NCBI GenBank assembly: GCA_017443295.1
Contig: JAFSNT010000174.1
Coordinates: forward strand, 1-39,124
Source: Clostridia bacterium
Lineage (GTDB): Bacteria; Bacillota; Clostridia; Christensenellales; Aristaeellaceae
Length of the DNA stretch: 39,124 bases
Direction: 5' to 3'
Made by a program: the position numbers and the translations under genes. The notes beneath the pieces are model-generated. The model saw only the letters and a list, made by a program, of their open reading frames with translations. It was not told where the DNA came from and did no database searches. Below are positions 22,346 to 31,317 of the stretch, piece by piece; the stretch's first letter is position 1; each line of letters starts with the position of its first letter.

Positions 22346-23872
22346 TTACTTCATATAACGGTCGTAAGCGTCCTGGTAGACCTTCAGCACGTCCTTGAGG
22401 CCCATGCTTTCCACCTGCGCCACGTAGGCGTCGAATTTATCCAGGGGTTCCACGCCCATGATGAACTTGTCGATCATTTCGTTCATGTAGGTTTCGATTT
22501 CGGTGTACTTTTCGTTGATCACGCTCTGCTCGTCGCTGGTGAAGGCCAGGGTGGGGAACGCGTCGCCGATGTGGTCTTCCTGCTCGTAGATGTCGCGGAT
22601 GCGGTTCACTTCGTCGCTGACGAAGGCGCGCTCATACCGGGCGTCCTGCAGCAGGGTCAGCATGCTCTGAATGCCGAAGGTGCGCAGGGCATCCTGGGGA
22701 GAAAGGCCGTCGGGGTTGTTCATGATGAGATCGGAATACTTGTAGTCGCCGTCGATCACGTTGAAATGCTGGCCTTCCACGCCGAAGTTCATCAGGATCA
22801 TGCCTTCTTCGCTGTAGACGTAATCGAGCAGCTTCAGGGCGGCGGCCTTCTGTTCGGCGCTGGCGCCCACAAAGATACCGGCGTTCCAGTCTTCGTCCAC
22901 GGTGATGGGCTGCAGCTGGTCGCGGGTTTCGCTGATGCCGGTGGGGCCTTCGGGAGGCACCGCGCCCACGATGTGTACGTCGCTCTCCTGGCCCTTGAAC
23001 AGATTGGCTACGTTGTCGATATAGGCGCTCCAGTCATAGCTCATGAATACCTGATTGTTGGTCCATTCGCTGTACCAGGCGGTCTTGTCGCGGGTCAGGT
23101 ATTCCTGATCCAGCAGCTTTTCATCATAGCAGCGGTGCAGCCACTCCAGGGCTTCCTTCATGCGGGGATCGGTGGCGCCGAACTTCACCTGGCCGTCCTC
23201 GGCGAAGAAGGTTTCAGCAATGCCCCAGTTGTGTACGAAGGGGATCACGTTGCCGCGGTTGTTGCTGCCGTTCTTGCGCACGGAGAAGGGAACTTCGTCC
23301 TTTTCCCCGTTGCCATTGGGGTCGCCGTCCCGGATGGCGACGAACACTTTGTACAGGTCTTCCACGGTCTTGGGCGTTTCCAGATTCAGCTTATCCAGCC
23401 AGTCCTGACGGTAGAAGTACAGCTTGCCCGCGGTGATGGCGGTGCGCTGGCCGATGAAACGCATATTGCCGTCCGCATCGCTGACCTTGCGGCGGATTTC
23501 GGGATCGCTGTATACCTTCCACAGGTTGGGCGTGTCGGTTTCATTGATCAGCTCGTTCAGCGGCTGCCAGGCGTCCTTGTACAGCAGCAGGTCCTTGGCC
23601 TTATACTGCACGATGGTGGGGATGTCGCCGCCCGCCATCAGCAGGCCGTATTTTTCCGCTAAGCTCTCGGTGGGGGCGGAGATGATTTCGATGTTGATGC
23701 CTAACTTTTCCTTCAGGATTTCAATGGTCATCAGGCCGTTGCGGAAGGGCATGTTTTCACGGTCGGAACCCCAGATAGTGATGGTGACGGGTTCCTCCGC
23801 CAGCGCCGTGCAGGCGAGGGGCATCAGGGACAGGGCCAGCAGAATGGCCAGGAGACGGGAGAAGAGCTTCAT
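22346..23872 (-). CDS. ABC sugar transporter, extracellular solute-binding protein (Lpl/Ytc type), copy 1
   Basis: 508 residues with a strong AAAGGAGG box. The signal peptide MKLFSRLLAILLALSLMPLA is followed by CTALAEEPVT. Both a lipobox-like PLAC and a signal peptidase I site (ALA) are present. The mature part has TITIWGSDRENMPF, GGDIPTIVQYK and FYRQDWLDKLNLETPKTVEDLYKVF, a group 1 solute-binding fold. A calcium-loop-like RDGDPNGNGEKDEVP occurs at residue ~180, common in these proteins. It is only distantly related to the copy at 18810, so the two sets probably bind different glycans. Confidence 0.9.
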   Translation of the reverse strand: MKLFSRLLAILLALSLMPLACTALAEEPVTITIWGSDRENMPFRNGLMTIEILKEKLGINIEIISAPTESLAEKYGLLMAGGDIPTIVQYKAKDLLLYKDAWQPLNELINETDTPNLWKVYSDPEIRRKVSDADGNMRFIGQRTAITAGKLYFYRQDWLDKLNLETPKTVEDLYKVFVAIRDGDPNGNGEKDEVPFSVRKNGSNNRGNVIPFVHNWGIAETFFAEDGQVKFGATDPRMKEALEWLHRCYDEKLLDQEYLTRDKTAWYSEWTNNQVFMSYDWSAYIDNVANLFKGQESDVHIVGAVPPEGPTGISETRDQLQPITVDEDWNAGIFVGASAEQKAAALKLLDYVYSEEGMILMNFGVEGQHFNVIDGDYKYSDLIMNNPDGLSPQDALRTFGIQSMLTLLQDARYERAFVSDEVNRIRDIYEQEDHIGDAFPTLAFTSDEQSVINEKYTEIETYMNEMIDKFIMGVEPLDKFDAYVAQVESMGLKDVLKVYQDAYDRYMK

Positions 23873-23937
23873 GGGACAACCTCCTTTGGTTTTTTATATT
23901 CGGCCCCGTAACACGGGGCGAAGGATCAGAAAAATGG

Positions 23938-24120
23938 TTAGGTAAGAGGTGGAAAGTAGGTGGTAGGAAGTAGGAGGTTGGAGGTAGGAAGTTGGAGGTT
24001 GTAAGTAGGTGGTAGGAGGTAGGAAGTAGGAGGTAGGAGGTTTTATATTGTTGTCAGCCATACGGTATGATAACAGCAGAGCAATCTAAACCTCCTACCT
24101 CATACCTCCTACTTCCTACC
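23938..24120. repeat. Low-complexity GTAGGAGGTAGGAAG tract with an inverted copy
   Basis: From 23938 to 24043 the plus strand is an irregular array of GGTAGGAGGT, AGGAAGTAGG and AGGTTGG units, purine-rich with almost no C. From 24091 to 24120 the complement CCTCCTACCT, CATACCTCCT, ACTTCCTACC appears, so the flanks can fold into a long imperfect stem around ~45 bases. It fills most of the gap between the LplC-type permease and the solute-binding protein gene. Units are irregular, so this is not a CRISPR array. Replication slippage is the likely origin. Confidence 0.65.
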
Positions 24121-24126
24121 TGCTTA

Positions 24127-25020
24127 TTACTCCTTCACAGAGCCGATCATCACGCCTTTGACAAAGTAGCGCTGCACGAAGGGATAAATGCACAGCATGG
24201 GCAGCATGGCCACCACGATGGTGGCGTATTTGATGCCCTCGGCCATGACGTTTTCCGTGCTGGAGGCGTTTTCCACGATTTCATTCATCAGCACCACCTG
24301 GCGCAGGATGATCTGCAGGGGATACAGCTCCGGCTTGCTCAGGTACAGCACCGCGCTGAAATAGCTGTTCCAGTGGGCCACGGCGTAGAACATGCCGATG
24401 GTCATCAGGCTGGCCAGGCTAAGCGGCAGCACGATGCGGAACAGCACCCCGAAATCGCTGCACCCGTCCAGCTCCGCCGCTTCCACTAAGCTTTGGGGGA
24501 TGGCCAGGAAAAAGGTGCGCATGAGGATCATGTTGTAGGTGCTCACCGCGCCGGGCAGCAGGATGGCCCAAATGGTATTGAGCAGTTTCAGTTCCTTGAT
24601 GACCAGGAAGGTGGGGATCATGCCGCCGTTAAAGAACATGGTGAAGGTACACAGCAGCGTCAGGAACCGGCGGCCCACCATTTTTTTCTGGCTCAGCGCC
24701 CAGGCCCCGAATACGGTCAGCACCAGGTTGATGAGCGTTCCCAGACCGGTATACAGGAGCGTGTTTCCGTAGCTGCGCCACAGAAGCGGATAATGGAACA
24801 CCTTTTCATACGCCTTCACGTGCGCCCGCACCGGGAAAAGGGATACCTCGCCTTTCAGAATGGCCGTTTCTTCCGAAAAGGAGGCGGCGGTGACGAAGAC
24901 CACCGGATACAGCATGGCGGCGCACAGCAGAAGCAGCAAAACGGTATTGATCACCAGAAACGCTTTTCTGCCGGGGGACACCCTGATTCGGTTGGAGCGC
25001 TTCAAAACACCCGCTGTCAT
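24127..25020 (-). CDS. ABC sugar permease, LplC/YtcP type, copy 1
   Basis: 297 residues, six transmembrane segments. EAA loop VEAAELDGCSDFGVLFRIVLPL (residues ~181-202), C-terminus YPFVQRYFVKGVMIGSVKE. It is encoded 16 bases after the LplB-type partner. Like copy 2 it needs an ATPase encoded elsewhere. The downstream gap holds the GTAGG repeat tract. Confidence 0.92.
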   Translation of the reverse strand: MTAGVLKRSNRIRVSPGRKAFLVINTVLLLLLCAAMLYPVVFVTAASFSEETAILKGEVSLFPVRAHVKAYEKVFHYPLLWRSYGNTLLYTGLGTLINLVLTVFGAWALSQKKMVGRRFLTLLCTFTMFFNGGMIPTFLVIKELKLLNTIWAILLPGAVSTYNMILMRTFFLAIPQSLVEAAELDGCSDFGVLFRIVLPLSLASLMTIGMFYAVAHWNSYFSAVLYLSKPELYPLQIILRQVVLMNEIVENASSTENVMAEGIKYATIVVAMLPMLCIYPFVQRYFVKGVMIGSVKE

Positions 25021-25036
25021 GCGTTTTCCCCTCCTT

Positions 25037-25975
25037 TTACCACAGACTGGTTTCGCTGTACCTGCGGCTGAGATAATTGGCCATGATTACCATGGAGAAT
25101 CCGATCACGCTCTGGAACATGCCCACGGCGGTGGCGTAGCTGTATTCGCCGCCCCGAAGGCCCCGGCGGTACACGTAGGTGCCGATCACGTCGCTGGTTT
25201 CCAGGTTGGCGTTGTTTTGCAAAAGCAGAATGGTTTCATACCCGGCGTCCATCACGTGGCCCAGCCGCATGATGATCAGCACCACGATGGTGCTGGCGAT
25301 GCCGGGCAGCGTGATGTGCCACATCCGGCGCAGATACCCGCCGCCGTCGATCATGCAGGATTCATACAGCTCGGCGTTGATGCCGCTGATGGCGGCTAAG
25401 AAGATGATGGAATTCCAGCCGATGTTTTTCCACAGGTTCATCACGGTGTAGATCGTGCGGAAGGAACCGGGCTGGGTCATGAAATACTGCCGTTCCCCGC
25501 CCAAGGCGGCGATGAAATGATTGATGATGCCGCTGGAGGGGGACAAAAACTGCACCACCATGCTGGCGATGACCACGGAGGAAATAAAATAAGGAAGATA
25601 TGTGATCGTCTGGGCGACTTTTTTGAAGCGCTTGTTCTGCACCTCGTTCAGCAGCAGCGCCAAAATGATGGAGGCCGGGAAATTGAACAGCAGGTCGTAC
25701 AGGTTGATGAGCAGGGTGTTGCGCACCAGCCGCCATAAATAGATGGAATTGAAAAACTGATTGAAAAACTTGAAGCCGACCCAGGGGCTTCTGTCAAAGC
25801 CTAAGAAAGCGTTAAAATCCTTAAAGGCGATCACCAGGCCGCCCATGGGGGCGTAACGGAAAAACGCGTAATACAGCAGCACAGGGAAAAACATGAGATA
25901 CAAATACTTTGCGGCCCATATCCTGCGCCAGAGACGCACGCGGCTCTTCAAGCGCACACCCTGATTTTTATGCAT
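25037..25975 (-). CDS. ABC sugar permease, LplB type, copy 1
   Basis: 312 residues from the ATG at 25975. A GGGGGTG box lies eight bases upstream, while the earlier in-frame ATG at 25990 has none. The N-terminus AAKYLYLMFFPVLLYYAFFRY and the EAA loop YESCMIDGGGYLRRMWHITLP mark an LplB-type permease with six helices. The EAA motif has ESC in place of EAA. The ribosome binding site is locked in a perfect 9-bp hairpin, suggesting that translation depends on unfolding. The AraC-type regulator is encoded just upstream on the same strand. Confidence 0.9.
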   Translation of the reverse strand: MHKNQGVRLKSRVRLWRRIWAAKYLYLMFFPVLLYYAFFRYAPMGGLVIAFKDFNAFLGFDRSPWVGFKFFNQFFNSIYLWRLVRNTLLINLYDLLFNFPASIILALLLNEVQNKRFKKVAQTITYLPYFISSVVIASMVVQFLSPSSGIINHFIAALGGERQYFMTQPGSFRTIYTVMNLWKNIGWNSIIFLAAISGINAELYESCMIDGGGYLRRMWHITLPGIASTIVVLIIMRLGHVMDAGYETILLLQNNANLETSDVIGTYVYRRGLRGGEYSYATAVGMFQSVIGFSMVIMANYLSRRYSETSLW

Positions 25976-25983
25976 AACGTTCA

Positions 25984-26020
25984 CCCCCATGGCAAAGATA
26001 CCATGGGGGCGCGTTTTTTT
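25984..26020. promoter_or_regulatory. Perfect 9-bp hairpin over the LplB ribosome binding site
   Basis: CCCCCATGG (25984-25992) pairs with CCATGGGGG (26001-26009) around an eight-base loop. On the minus strand the 3' arm contains the GGGGG of the ribosome binding site and the unused ATG at 25990. On the plus strand the hairpin is followed by CGCG and seven T (26014-26020), so it would stop antisense transcription entering the AraC gene. Confidence 0.6.
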
Positions 26021-26066
26021 CTATGACTGATTATGGGAAAAAACCGTCCGATTCGATAAAACGCCA

Positions 26067-28343
26067 TCATCCATTCTGCGAATGGATCGACGAATTCGCC
26101 ATTCTGAACTGGCCGGGGGTGATTCCCTCCGTTTTTTTGAAGGTGCGGATCAGCGTATTCTGGTTTTCGATGCCCACCTTCTGCCCGATTTCCCGCAGGG
26201 TCAGATCGGTGGTGAGCAGCAGGCGCTTCACCTCCGCGATGCGCGTATCGGTCAGATATTTCAGAAAGCTGGTTCCCGCCACCCGGCGGAACACCAGCCC
26301 GATGTAGCTGGGGGACATGGAAAGCGCCTCGCTCACCATTTCCAGGGAAATATCGTGGCAGTACTCCGCCTGAATGTACCGCGCCAGTTTTGCGTACTGC
26401 TTTTCCTCCTGGGTGGAAACGTCGGCGGTCAGGCAGTCCATCACCGCGAAGAACACCTGCCGCAGCCTGTCTTCCGTGTCGTGTTCCATGGGCAGATCGT
26501 CCGCCCGGAAGCCAAACTGCTCCAGGAATTCCAGGTATTCTTCCTCCACGCCCGCCTGCCATGCCACGCGCCGGGCGGTGAGCAGCAGCGCCTGCACCAG
26601 GCTGGAGCGGGGCATGGAAGCGCCCGTGTCCGAAGCGCAGAGCGCGTGCAGGGTGGCGGCGGCTTCCTCCTTATTGCCGCTGAGCATTTGATTGATGAGC
26701 CTTTGTTCCGCGCTCAGGGTGTATTCCGTGTCCGGCGCGTCCGGGGTTTCTTCCGCCAGGCACAGGGCGTTTTCGCCCATGCTGTTTCCGTTGTTCAGCG
26801 CCAGCATGGCGTCGATCAGCGAATCGGAAACCCGCTGAACGCTGTACGCCCGGCCCACGCCGATGCGGCAGGGCATATCGCCGAACAGCTCCTGCCGGGC
26901 CTGCTTCAGGAAGGTGTAGATGGCTTCGGGGGAGGGGTGGCCGGAATCAATGTTAAACAGCACCAGCAGCCGCCCGTCCATCCGCTGGGCGCAAAAGACG
27001 CGCATGGCCCCCAAATCCTTTTCCCCGGCCAGGGCCTCCACCCGGTCGGCGGCGCATACGCCCGCCGTTTCCTCCGCCCGCTCCAGCGCCCGGGGCGTCA
27101 TTTCCGCCACGGCGATCTGAATTCGGTCGTAAGGCAGCGTCACCTGCACCTTGGCAAGGCTTTGCGCCGCGTCGCCGCGCAGGCGTCCCTCCATCCAGTC
27201 GCTGAGCAGCCGGTTTTTCAGCAGCCGGTTGATTTCCTGATTGCTCAGGGACAGGGCGTGGTTTTCCGCCGACATCATATGAATGGCGTCGTCCAGCAGC
27301 TTGTATTCGTTGACGCGCTCCCCTTCCGGCAAGCCGATGCGCAGATGCTTCACGTTTTCCAGCAGCCGTTCCAGGGGGGTATACAGCCGCTTGCTGGCCA
27401 AAACGGCGCAAATCAGCCCGCCCGCCATGCACAGCCCCATCACCAGGGTCACAGCCCTGCGCAGGCGCACGGTGGGTTCAAGCAAATCGCCGTAGGGCAC
27501 GATGGCCATGCAGGTAAGCCCGCCCGACGCCGTTTCCTTCGCCAGCACGCCAAAGTCCGCGCCGTTCAGGCGGATGCGGTTCTGGGGCGAGGCCATGTAG
27601 ATGCGGCTTACCGCGCTGTACTGATCGTCCGCGTGGGAAATGACGGGGGTGCCCGTCTGATCGCATAGCAGCAGCACGCCGTTTTCGCTTTCCGGAAGGC
27701 TGGAGAGCAGCTTGTCCTCCGGCAGGTGGAAAAAGGCGTAGCTTTTTCCCTGAATGCTGTTCAGCGGAAGGCTGCTGATAAACACCAGCACCCGGTCGTT
27801 GCTGATGATGCGGGAGATGGTGGCTTTCCCCACATAGTCGCACAGGGCGATATGATTGGTTTGTTCGCGGATCTGCAGCACGTCGTTCAGCGACAGCCCC
27901 TCGATGCGGCTGAAATAATCCTCCGCCGGATAGCTGCTTTCGGCGGTGATCACAATGCCCAGCCCTTCCGAATAAATGCCGATATCGCTGAGGGTGCTGC
28001 TGAACGCCTTCATTTTTTGCAGCAGCTCGATGATCGACTTTTTGGTCAGGATGTTTTTCGGCGTCTGCTCCTTCAAATGCAGATACATTTCCACGCCGCC
28101 GTCGTTATTCAATTGCCAGGTAAAGGAGCGCATCTGTTCGATCTGCCTGTTCAGGGACATGCACGCGCTGTCCAGCAGGGATTCGTGCTGCTTCCACGCG
28201 TCCCGGATGACCTGTTCGGAAACCTGGCCGTAAATGATCCAGCCGGTGGACATGGTGGCTACGAGCGTAAAAAGAAGCAGAAGAAGCGTCATCTGCACCT
28301 GCACCCGATACCGGGGCAGCCGCCGTTTCTGAACCTGTTTCAT
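26067..28343 (-). CDS. Transmembrane AraC-family transcriptional regulator
   Basis: 758 residues. An N-terminal membrane helix (residues ~15-37, LLLLLFTLVATMSTGWIIYG), an extracytoplasmic sensor domain of about 260 residues, a second helix (~300-320, VTLVMGLCMAGGLICAVLA), a cytoplasmic linker with coiled-coil character, and two AraC helix-turn-helix motifs at the C-terminus (ISLEMVSEALSMSPSYIGLVF and LTLREIGQKVGIENQNTLI). Such one-piece membrane regulators are usual beside Lpl-type sugar uptake genes and sense extracellular glycans. It begins four bases after the serine hydrolase gene and probably controls both transporter sets. The ribosome binding site lies inside the preceding gene. Confidence 0.9.
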   Translation of the reverse strand: MKQVQKRRLPRYRVQVQMTLLLLLFTLVATMSTGWIIYGQVSEQVIRDAWKQHESLLDSACMSLNRQIEQMRSFTWQLNNDGGVEMYLHLKEQTPKNILTKKSIIELLQKMKAFSSTLSDIGIYSEGLGIVITAESSYPAEDYFSRIEGLSLNDVLQIREQTNHIALCDYVGKATISRIISNDRVLVFISSLPLNSIQGKSYAFFHLPEDKLLSSLPESENGVLLLCDQTGTPVISHADDQYSAVSRIYMASPQNRIRLNGADFGVLAKETASGGLTCMAIVPYGDLLEPTVRLRRAVTLVMGLCMAGGLICAVLASKRLYTPLERLLENVKHLRIGLPEGERVNEYKLLDDAIHMMSAENHALSLSNQEINRLLKNRLLSDWMEGRLRGDAAQSLAKVQVTLPYDRIQIAVAEMTPRALERAEETAGVCAADRVEALAGEKDLGAMRVFCAQRMDGRLLVLFNIDSGHPSPEAIYTFLKQARQELFGDMPCRIGVGRAYSVQRVSDSLIDAMLALNNGNSMGENALCLAEETPDAPDTEYTLSAEQRLINQMLSGNKEEAAATLHALCASDTGASMPRSSLVQALLLTARRVAWQAGVEEEYLEFLEQFGFRADDLPMEHDTEDRLRQVFFAVMDCLTADVSTQEEKQYAKLARYIQAEYCHDISLEMVSEALSMSPSYIGLVFRRVAGTSFLKYLTDTRIAEVKRLLLTTDLTLREIGQKVGIENQNTLIRTFKKTEGITPGQFRMANSSIHSQNG

Positions 28344-28347
28344 ATCC

Positions 28348-29475
28348 TTACAGTCCCTGGTAAATCAGGCCCCGCAGGGTGGGATGGATCACGTCGTAAT
28401 TGTAGCCGTAATTCAGCACGTGCATGCCGAAGAAGGCGGACAGGCGGTTGCTGGGGTCGATCATCACCCACGCGCCCGCCGCGCCGTCCCAGCCGAATTC
28501 GCCCAGCACGCCGGGGCCGCCGATGCGGTCGTTCACCCGGGTGCGTACGCCCAGGGCGTAGGAAAAGCCGATCCGATGCCAGCCGTCGAAGGATTGGCGG
28601 CCCTTGGGGCAAAGCTGGTTGGCGCTCCACAATTGGATCGTTTCGGGGGAGAGGATGCGCGCGCCGTCCTTCCCTTGGCCACCGCAGGCCAGGGCGTCGG
28701 CAAAGGTAATATAGTCCGCCACCCCGCCGATCATGCCGCCGCCGCCGCTTTCAAATTCGGGGTTGAAGCGTTCGTCAATTTCCGCCTGGGTACATTCCTT
28801 CAGGCTGTAGGTTTCGGGTTCGTAGGCATACAGGGGGCACAGGCGGCTTTTCAGCTCGCCGTTCAGGCGCATGGCCATGCCGTGAATGCCCAGAGGCTCC
28901 CAGATATGCTCCTTGAGGTACGCGGAAAACCGCTGGCCGGAAACGGCCTCGATCACCGCCGCCAGCACGTCGTGGCTGAAGCTGTACTGGAAATCGGTGC
29001 CGGGGTCAAAATCCAGGGGGGATTCGGCCTTGGCTTCCGCGATCTGCCGGGTGGTGGCCCGCTGGTTGTTGTCCTTCATCACCTTTTCGATGGCGGGGGT
29101 CTCCGTATCATAATTCAGGCCGCTCTGCATGCTCATCAAATGCCGGACGGTCATCACGGTTTTGGCCGGGCGCACAGCGTCCCCGTCCTTGACCGTCAAA
29201 TGGGCATAGGCGGGCAGGTAGGCGCTCACCGGGTCGTCTAAGCGCATTTTCCCCTGCTCGATCAGCTGCATGGCGGCGCAGGTGGTGAAAACTTTGGTGG
29301 CGGAATACAGGAAATAGGTTTCGTCTCCCTGAATCGGCGCGGTGTGGGCCAGATCCCGCCATCCGGCCTGGTGGCGGTAAATCAATTCGTGATCCCGGTA
29401 CAGGGCCAGGTCGCACCCCGGCACGTTCAGCTTGTGCAGGTAATCCAGATACGCGGTCAAACGGCTGAAATCCAT
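28348..29475 (-). CDS. Beta-lactamase-family serine hydrolase (class C/esterase type)
   Basis: 375 residues, no signal peptide. Catalytic SxxK is in LYSATKVFTT (Ser at residue ~55, Lys at ~58). The second motif, normally YxN, reads FQYSFSHDVL (Tyr ~163), so the Asn is replaced by Phe. The third motif, usually KTG or HTG, is not obvious (GEFGWDGAAGAW at ~325). This combination is common in Clostridial esterases of the EstB group rather than true beta-lactamases. GAAGGAGGAG precedes the start. It is the first gene of the minus-strand glycan-uptake block, so it may deacylate a glycan or glycoside. Confidence 0.87.
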   Translation of the reverse strand: MDFSRLTAYLDYLHKLNVPGCDLALYRDHELIYRHQAGWRDLAHTAPIQGDETYFLYSATKVFTTCAAMQLIEQGKMRLDDPVSAYLPAYAHLTVKDGDAVRPAKTVMTVRHLMSMQSGLNYDTETPAIEKVMKDNNQRATTRQIAEAKAESPLDFDPGTDFQYSFSHDVLAAVIEAVSGQRFSAYLKEHIWEPLGIHGMAMRLNGELKSRLCPLYAYEPETYSLKECTQAEIDERFNPEFESGGGGMIGGVADYITFADALACGGQGKDGARILSPETIQLWSANQLCPKGRQSFDGWHRIGFSYALGVRTRVNDRIGGPGVLGEFGWDGAAGAWVMIDPSNRLSAFFGMHVLNYGYNYDVIHPTLRGLIYQGL

Positions 29476-29562
29476 GGCAGCTCCTCCTTCTATTGCGTGA
29501 GTGTTTATAGATATTTACTCCCTGCGTACTGTAAAATCCTGCAAATTTTTCGCGGAAAAGAG

Positions 29563-29589
29563 AAAAACCCCGCCTTTTTCGGGCGGGGC
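29563..29589 (-). terminator. Terminator of the sigma/anti-sigma operon
   Basis: On the minus strand, CCCCGCC (29588-29582) pairs with GGCGGGG (29574-29568) and TTTTT follows (29567-29563). It lies 24 bases after the stop at 29613. Confidence 0.85.
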
Positions 29590-29612
29590 AGTTTGCGGGG
29601 ATGAACAGGGGA

Positions 29613-30578
29613 TCAGCCCTGTCCGGCCAGGCTGGAATTGTACTCGTATTCTTCCACAGCGCCGGTTTCCACGTTCACAAACACGTTGTAGTAGCCGTTC
29701 ATTTCCGTGCGCCGCGTCAGGTCGCCGGTTTCGTATTCGTCGTTGTACAGCAGGTATTCCACCTGGAAGCAGGGCTTATCGTGGATCATTTCATACCAGC
29801 AGTTTTCCTCGTCCTCGAAGCTGTTGGTGTACAGCTCCATGCGGGCGGTCTGTTCTTCGTTCAGCCCGTAATTGCCGATGATGAATTCCCTGCCGATCCG
29901 GATCATTTCGTCCTCGGACAGTTTGCGCGCGTTCAGGGCCGCCGTTTTGCCGGCTTCACGCTGTTCGTAATACTTTTCGTTCGCTTCGGAGGGGGCGTTA
30001 TCCTCCATGACGCTGTGCTTTTCGCCGATCTCGGCCGCTTTTTTCATGAAGGCGTCCTTTTTCTCCTGGTTCAGGCTGTCCGCCATCATCTGCCGGAGCT
30101 GTTCCCGGCCCCAGGCTTCCGCGCCGTAGCCGCCGGAGGTTTCTTCGCCGTCGCGGCTCCAGGTGATTTCCGCCTTGCCGTCCACGACAAACGCGGTATA
30201 GGTGCCAAGCACGTATTCCATGCCGCCGACGCCGGTATAAGTCACCTGAACCGTGCCGTCGGGCAGCTCGGTTTCTTCCCGTGAAAAGAACGTCTGCATT
30301 TCCGCCGTGACGCCGTACTGCTTTTCCAGCGCCTGATCCGCCAGCCGGGAGGCGGAAACCTTTGCGGAGAGCAGCAGGCCCGCCGCCAGGGCGGACACGG
30401 ACAGCATCGCCAGAACCAGCGCAAGCACCAGACCAACAGAGAGCTTCTTTTTCATGACCACAGGTTCCTCCTTCTGAGCGATTCGATACATGACCTTGGC
30501 CCGGCAGGAAGGCACCTCGTCCAGAAAGGAAAGCCGACGATCCATTGCATCTTTCAGCGAATCCTTATTCGTCTTCAT
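29613..30578 (-). CDS. Membrane-anchored partner of the ECF sigma factor (anti-sigma-like)
   Basis: 321 residues. A cytoplasmic segment of ~43 residues (DAMDRRLSFLDEVPSCRAKVM) precedes one membrane helix (~45-70, LSVGLVLALVLAMLSVSALAAGLLL). The rest is extracytoplasmic and charged, with a PepSY-like strand pattern near the end (CWYEMIHDKPCFQVEYLL, then YYNVFVNVETGAVEEYEY). The gene overlaps the sigma factor gene by 14 bases, the usual arrangement of sigma and anti-sigma. The short cytoplasmic part would hold the sigma factor. No zinc-type HxxxCxxC motif is present. Its exact family is not recognised. Confidence 0.75.
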   Translation of the reverse strand: MKTNKDSLKDAMDRRLSFLDEVPSCRAKVMYRIAQKEEPVVMKKKLSVGLVLALVLAMLSVSALAAGLLLSAKVSASRLADQALEKQYGVTAEMQTFFSREETELPDGTVQVTYTGVGGMEYVLGTYTAFVVDGKAEITWSRDGEETSGGYGAEAWGREQLRQMMADSLNQEKKDAFMKKAAEIGEKHSVMEDNAPSEANEKYYEQREAGKTAALNARKLSEDEMIRIGREFIIGNYGLNEEQTARMELYTNSFEDEENCWYEMIHDKPCFQVEYLLYNDEYETGDLTRRTEMNGYYNVFVNVETGAVEEYEYNSSLAGQG

Positions 30579-31071
30579 AATACCAATCCTCCAGTTCCTT
30601 CTTCAGCATCATTTTCGCTTTCTTGAGCCGATAGTTGACTGTTGATCGGGGGAGCCGCAGCACCTTCGCCATTTCGTCCAGCGTCATGCCCTGGAACCAG
30701 TGCAAAAGCGTTACTTCCTTGATCTTTGGCGGCAGGGCCAGCACCGCACGCGTAACGGTGTCGTCCCTTTCGTCAAAGGGAGCTTCGCCTTCCGGCAGGG
30801 CGTCGGGGGAAATGAACCGGTCCGTGTTCCGCATCCAGGCGCTTTTCATCAGATCCTTGCAGGTATTGATCGCGATGCGCGTCAGCCATGTTTTCTCCTC
30901 TGCCTCTCCGCGAAAGCGGCCGTAGCTCTTCCAGGCCTTGAAGAATGTTTCCTGCACGGCGTCCTCCGCAAGCGCGGTGTCGCACAGATAAGCGAAGCAC
31001 AGCCGGAGCATCGGCTTTTCCCATCGGGTAATGATGTCATCCAGATATTCCTGGCGCGGATCCTGAACCAA
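30565..31071 (-). CDS. ECF RNA polymerase sigma factor
   Basis: 168 residues. The start is most likely the TTG at 31071, since GGAGGG lies seven bases upstream. Another TTG at 31089 would put that box inside the coding region. Region 2 reads AEDAVQETFFKAWKSYGRF (residues ~36-54) with TWLTRIAINTCKDL. Region 4 reads LPPKIKEVTLLHWFQGMTLDEMAKVL with RSTVNYRLKKAKMML as the -35 recognition helix. It is about the normal length for ECF factors. The 14-base overlap with the downstream membrane protein implies coupled synthesis. A TTG start may keep the level low. Confidence 0.92.
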   Translation of the reverse strand: MVQDPRQEYLDDIITRWEKPMLRLCFAYLCDTALAEDAVQETFFKAWKSYGRFRGEAEEKTWLTRIAINTCKDLMKSAWMRNTDRFISPDALPEGEAPFDERDDTVTRAVLALPPKIKEVTLLHWFQGMTLDEMAKVLRLPRSTVNYRLKKAKMMLKKELEDWYYEDE

Positions 31072-31317
31072 GGAACTCCCTCCTTTCAACGCTTATTAGA
31101 CGACGCGGCGGAGAAAACAGGCCAAATCAATTGCAGATTTTATCAAAAATATTCCGGGCTGTTTTGTGATGAAAGACGATTTAATAAAAGATACATTATT
31201 TCTTAATATTTTCTTCACAAATAACGCCGCCGTTATCCGTTATTATAATGAAGCATAACGTTTTGCCGCGTTTTACGCGCGGCGGAAATCACTCGTGAAA
31301 AGGCGGAAAATCATTTT

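Noticed and set aside
22337..23662. A 441-codon plus-strand frame opposite the first solute-binding protein gene
   Set aside because: Antisense shadow with repetitive Val/His composition. The minus-strand gene has all the signals of a real gene.
23938..24043. Possible CRISPR array
   Set aside because: The repeat units are short, irregular and contiguous, with no unique spacers, and no cas genes are present.
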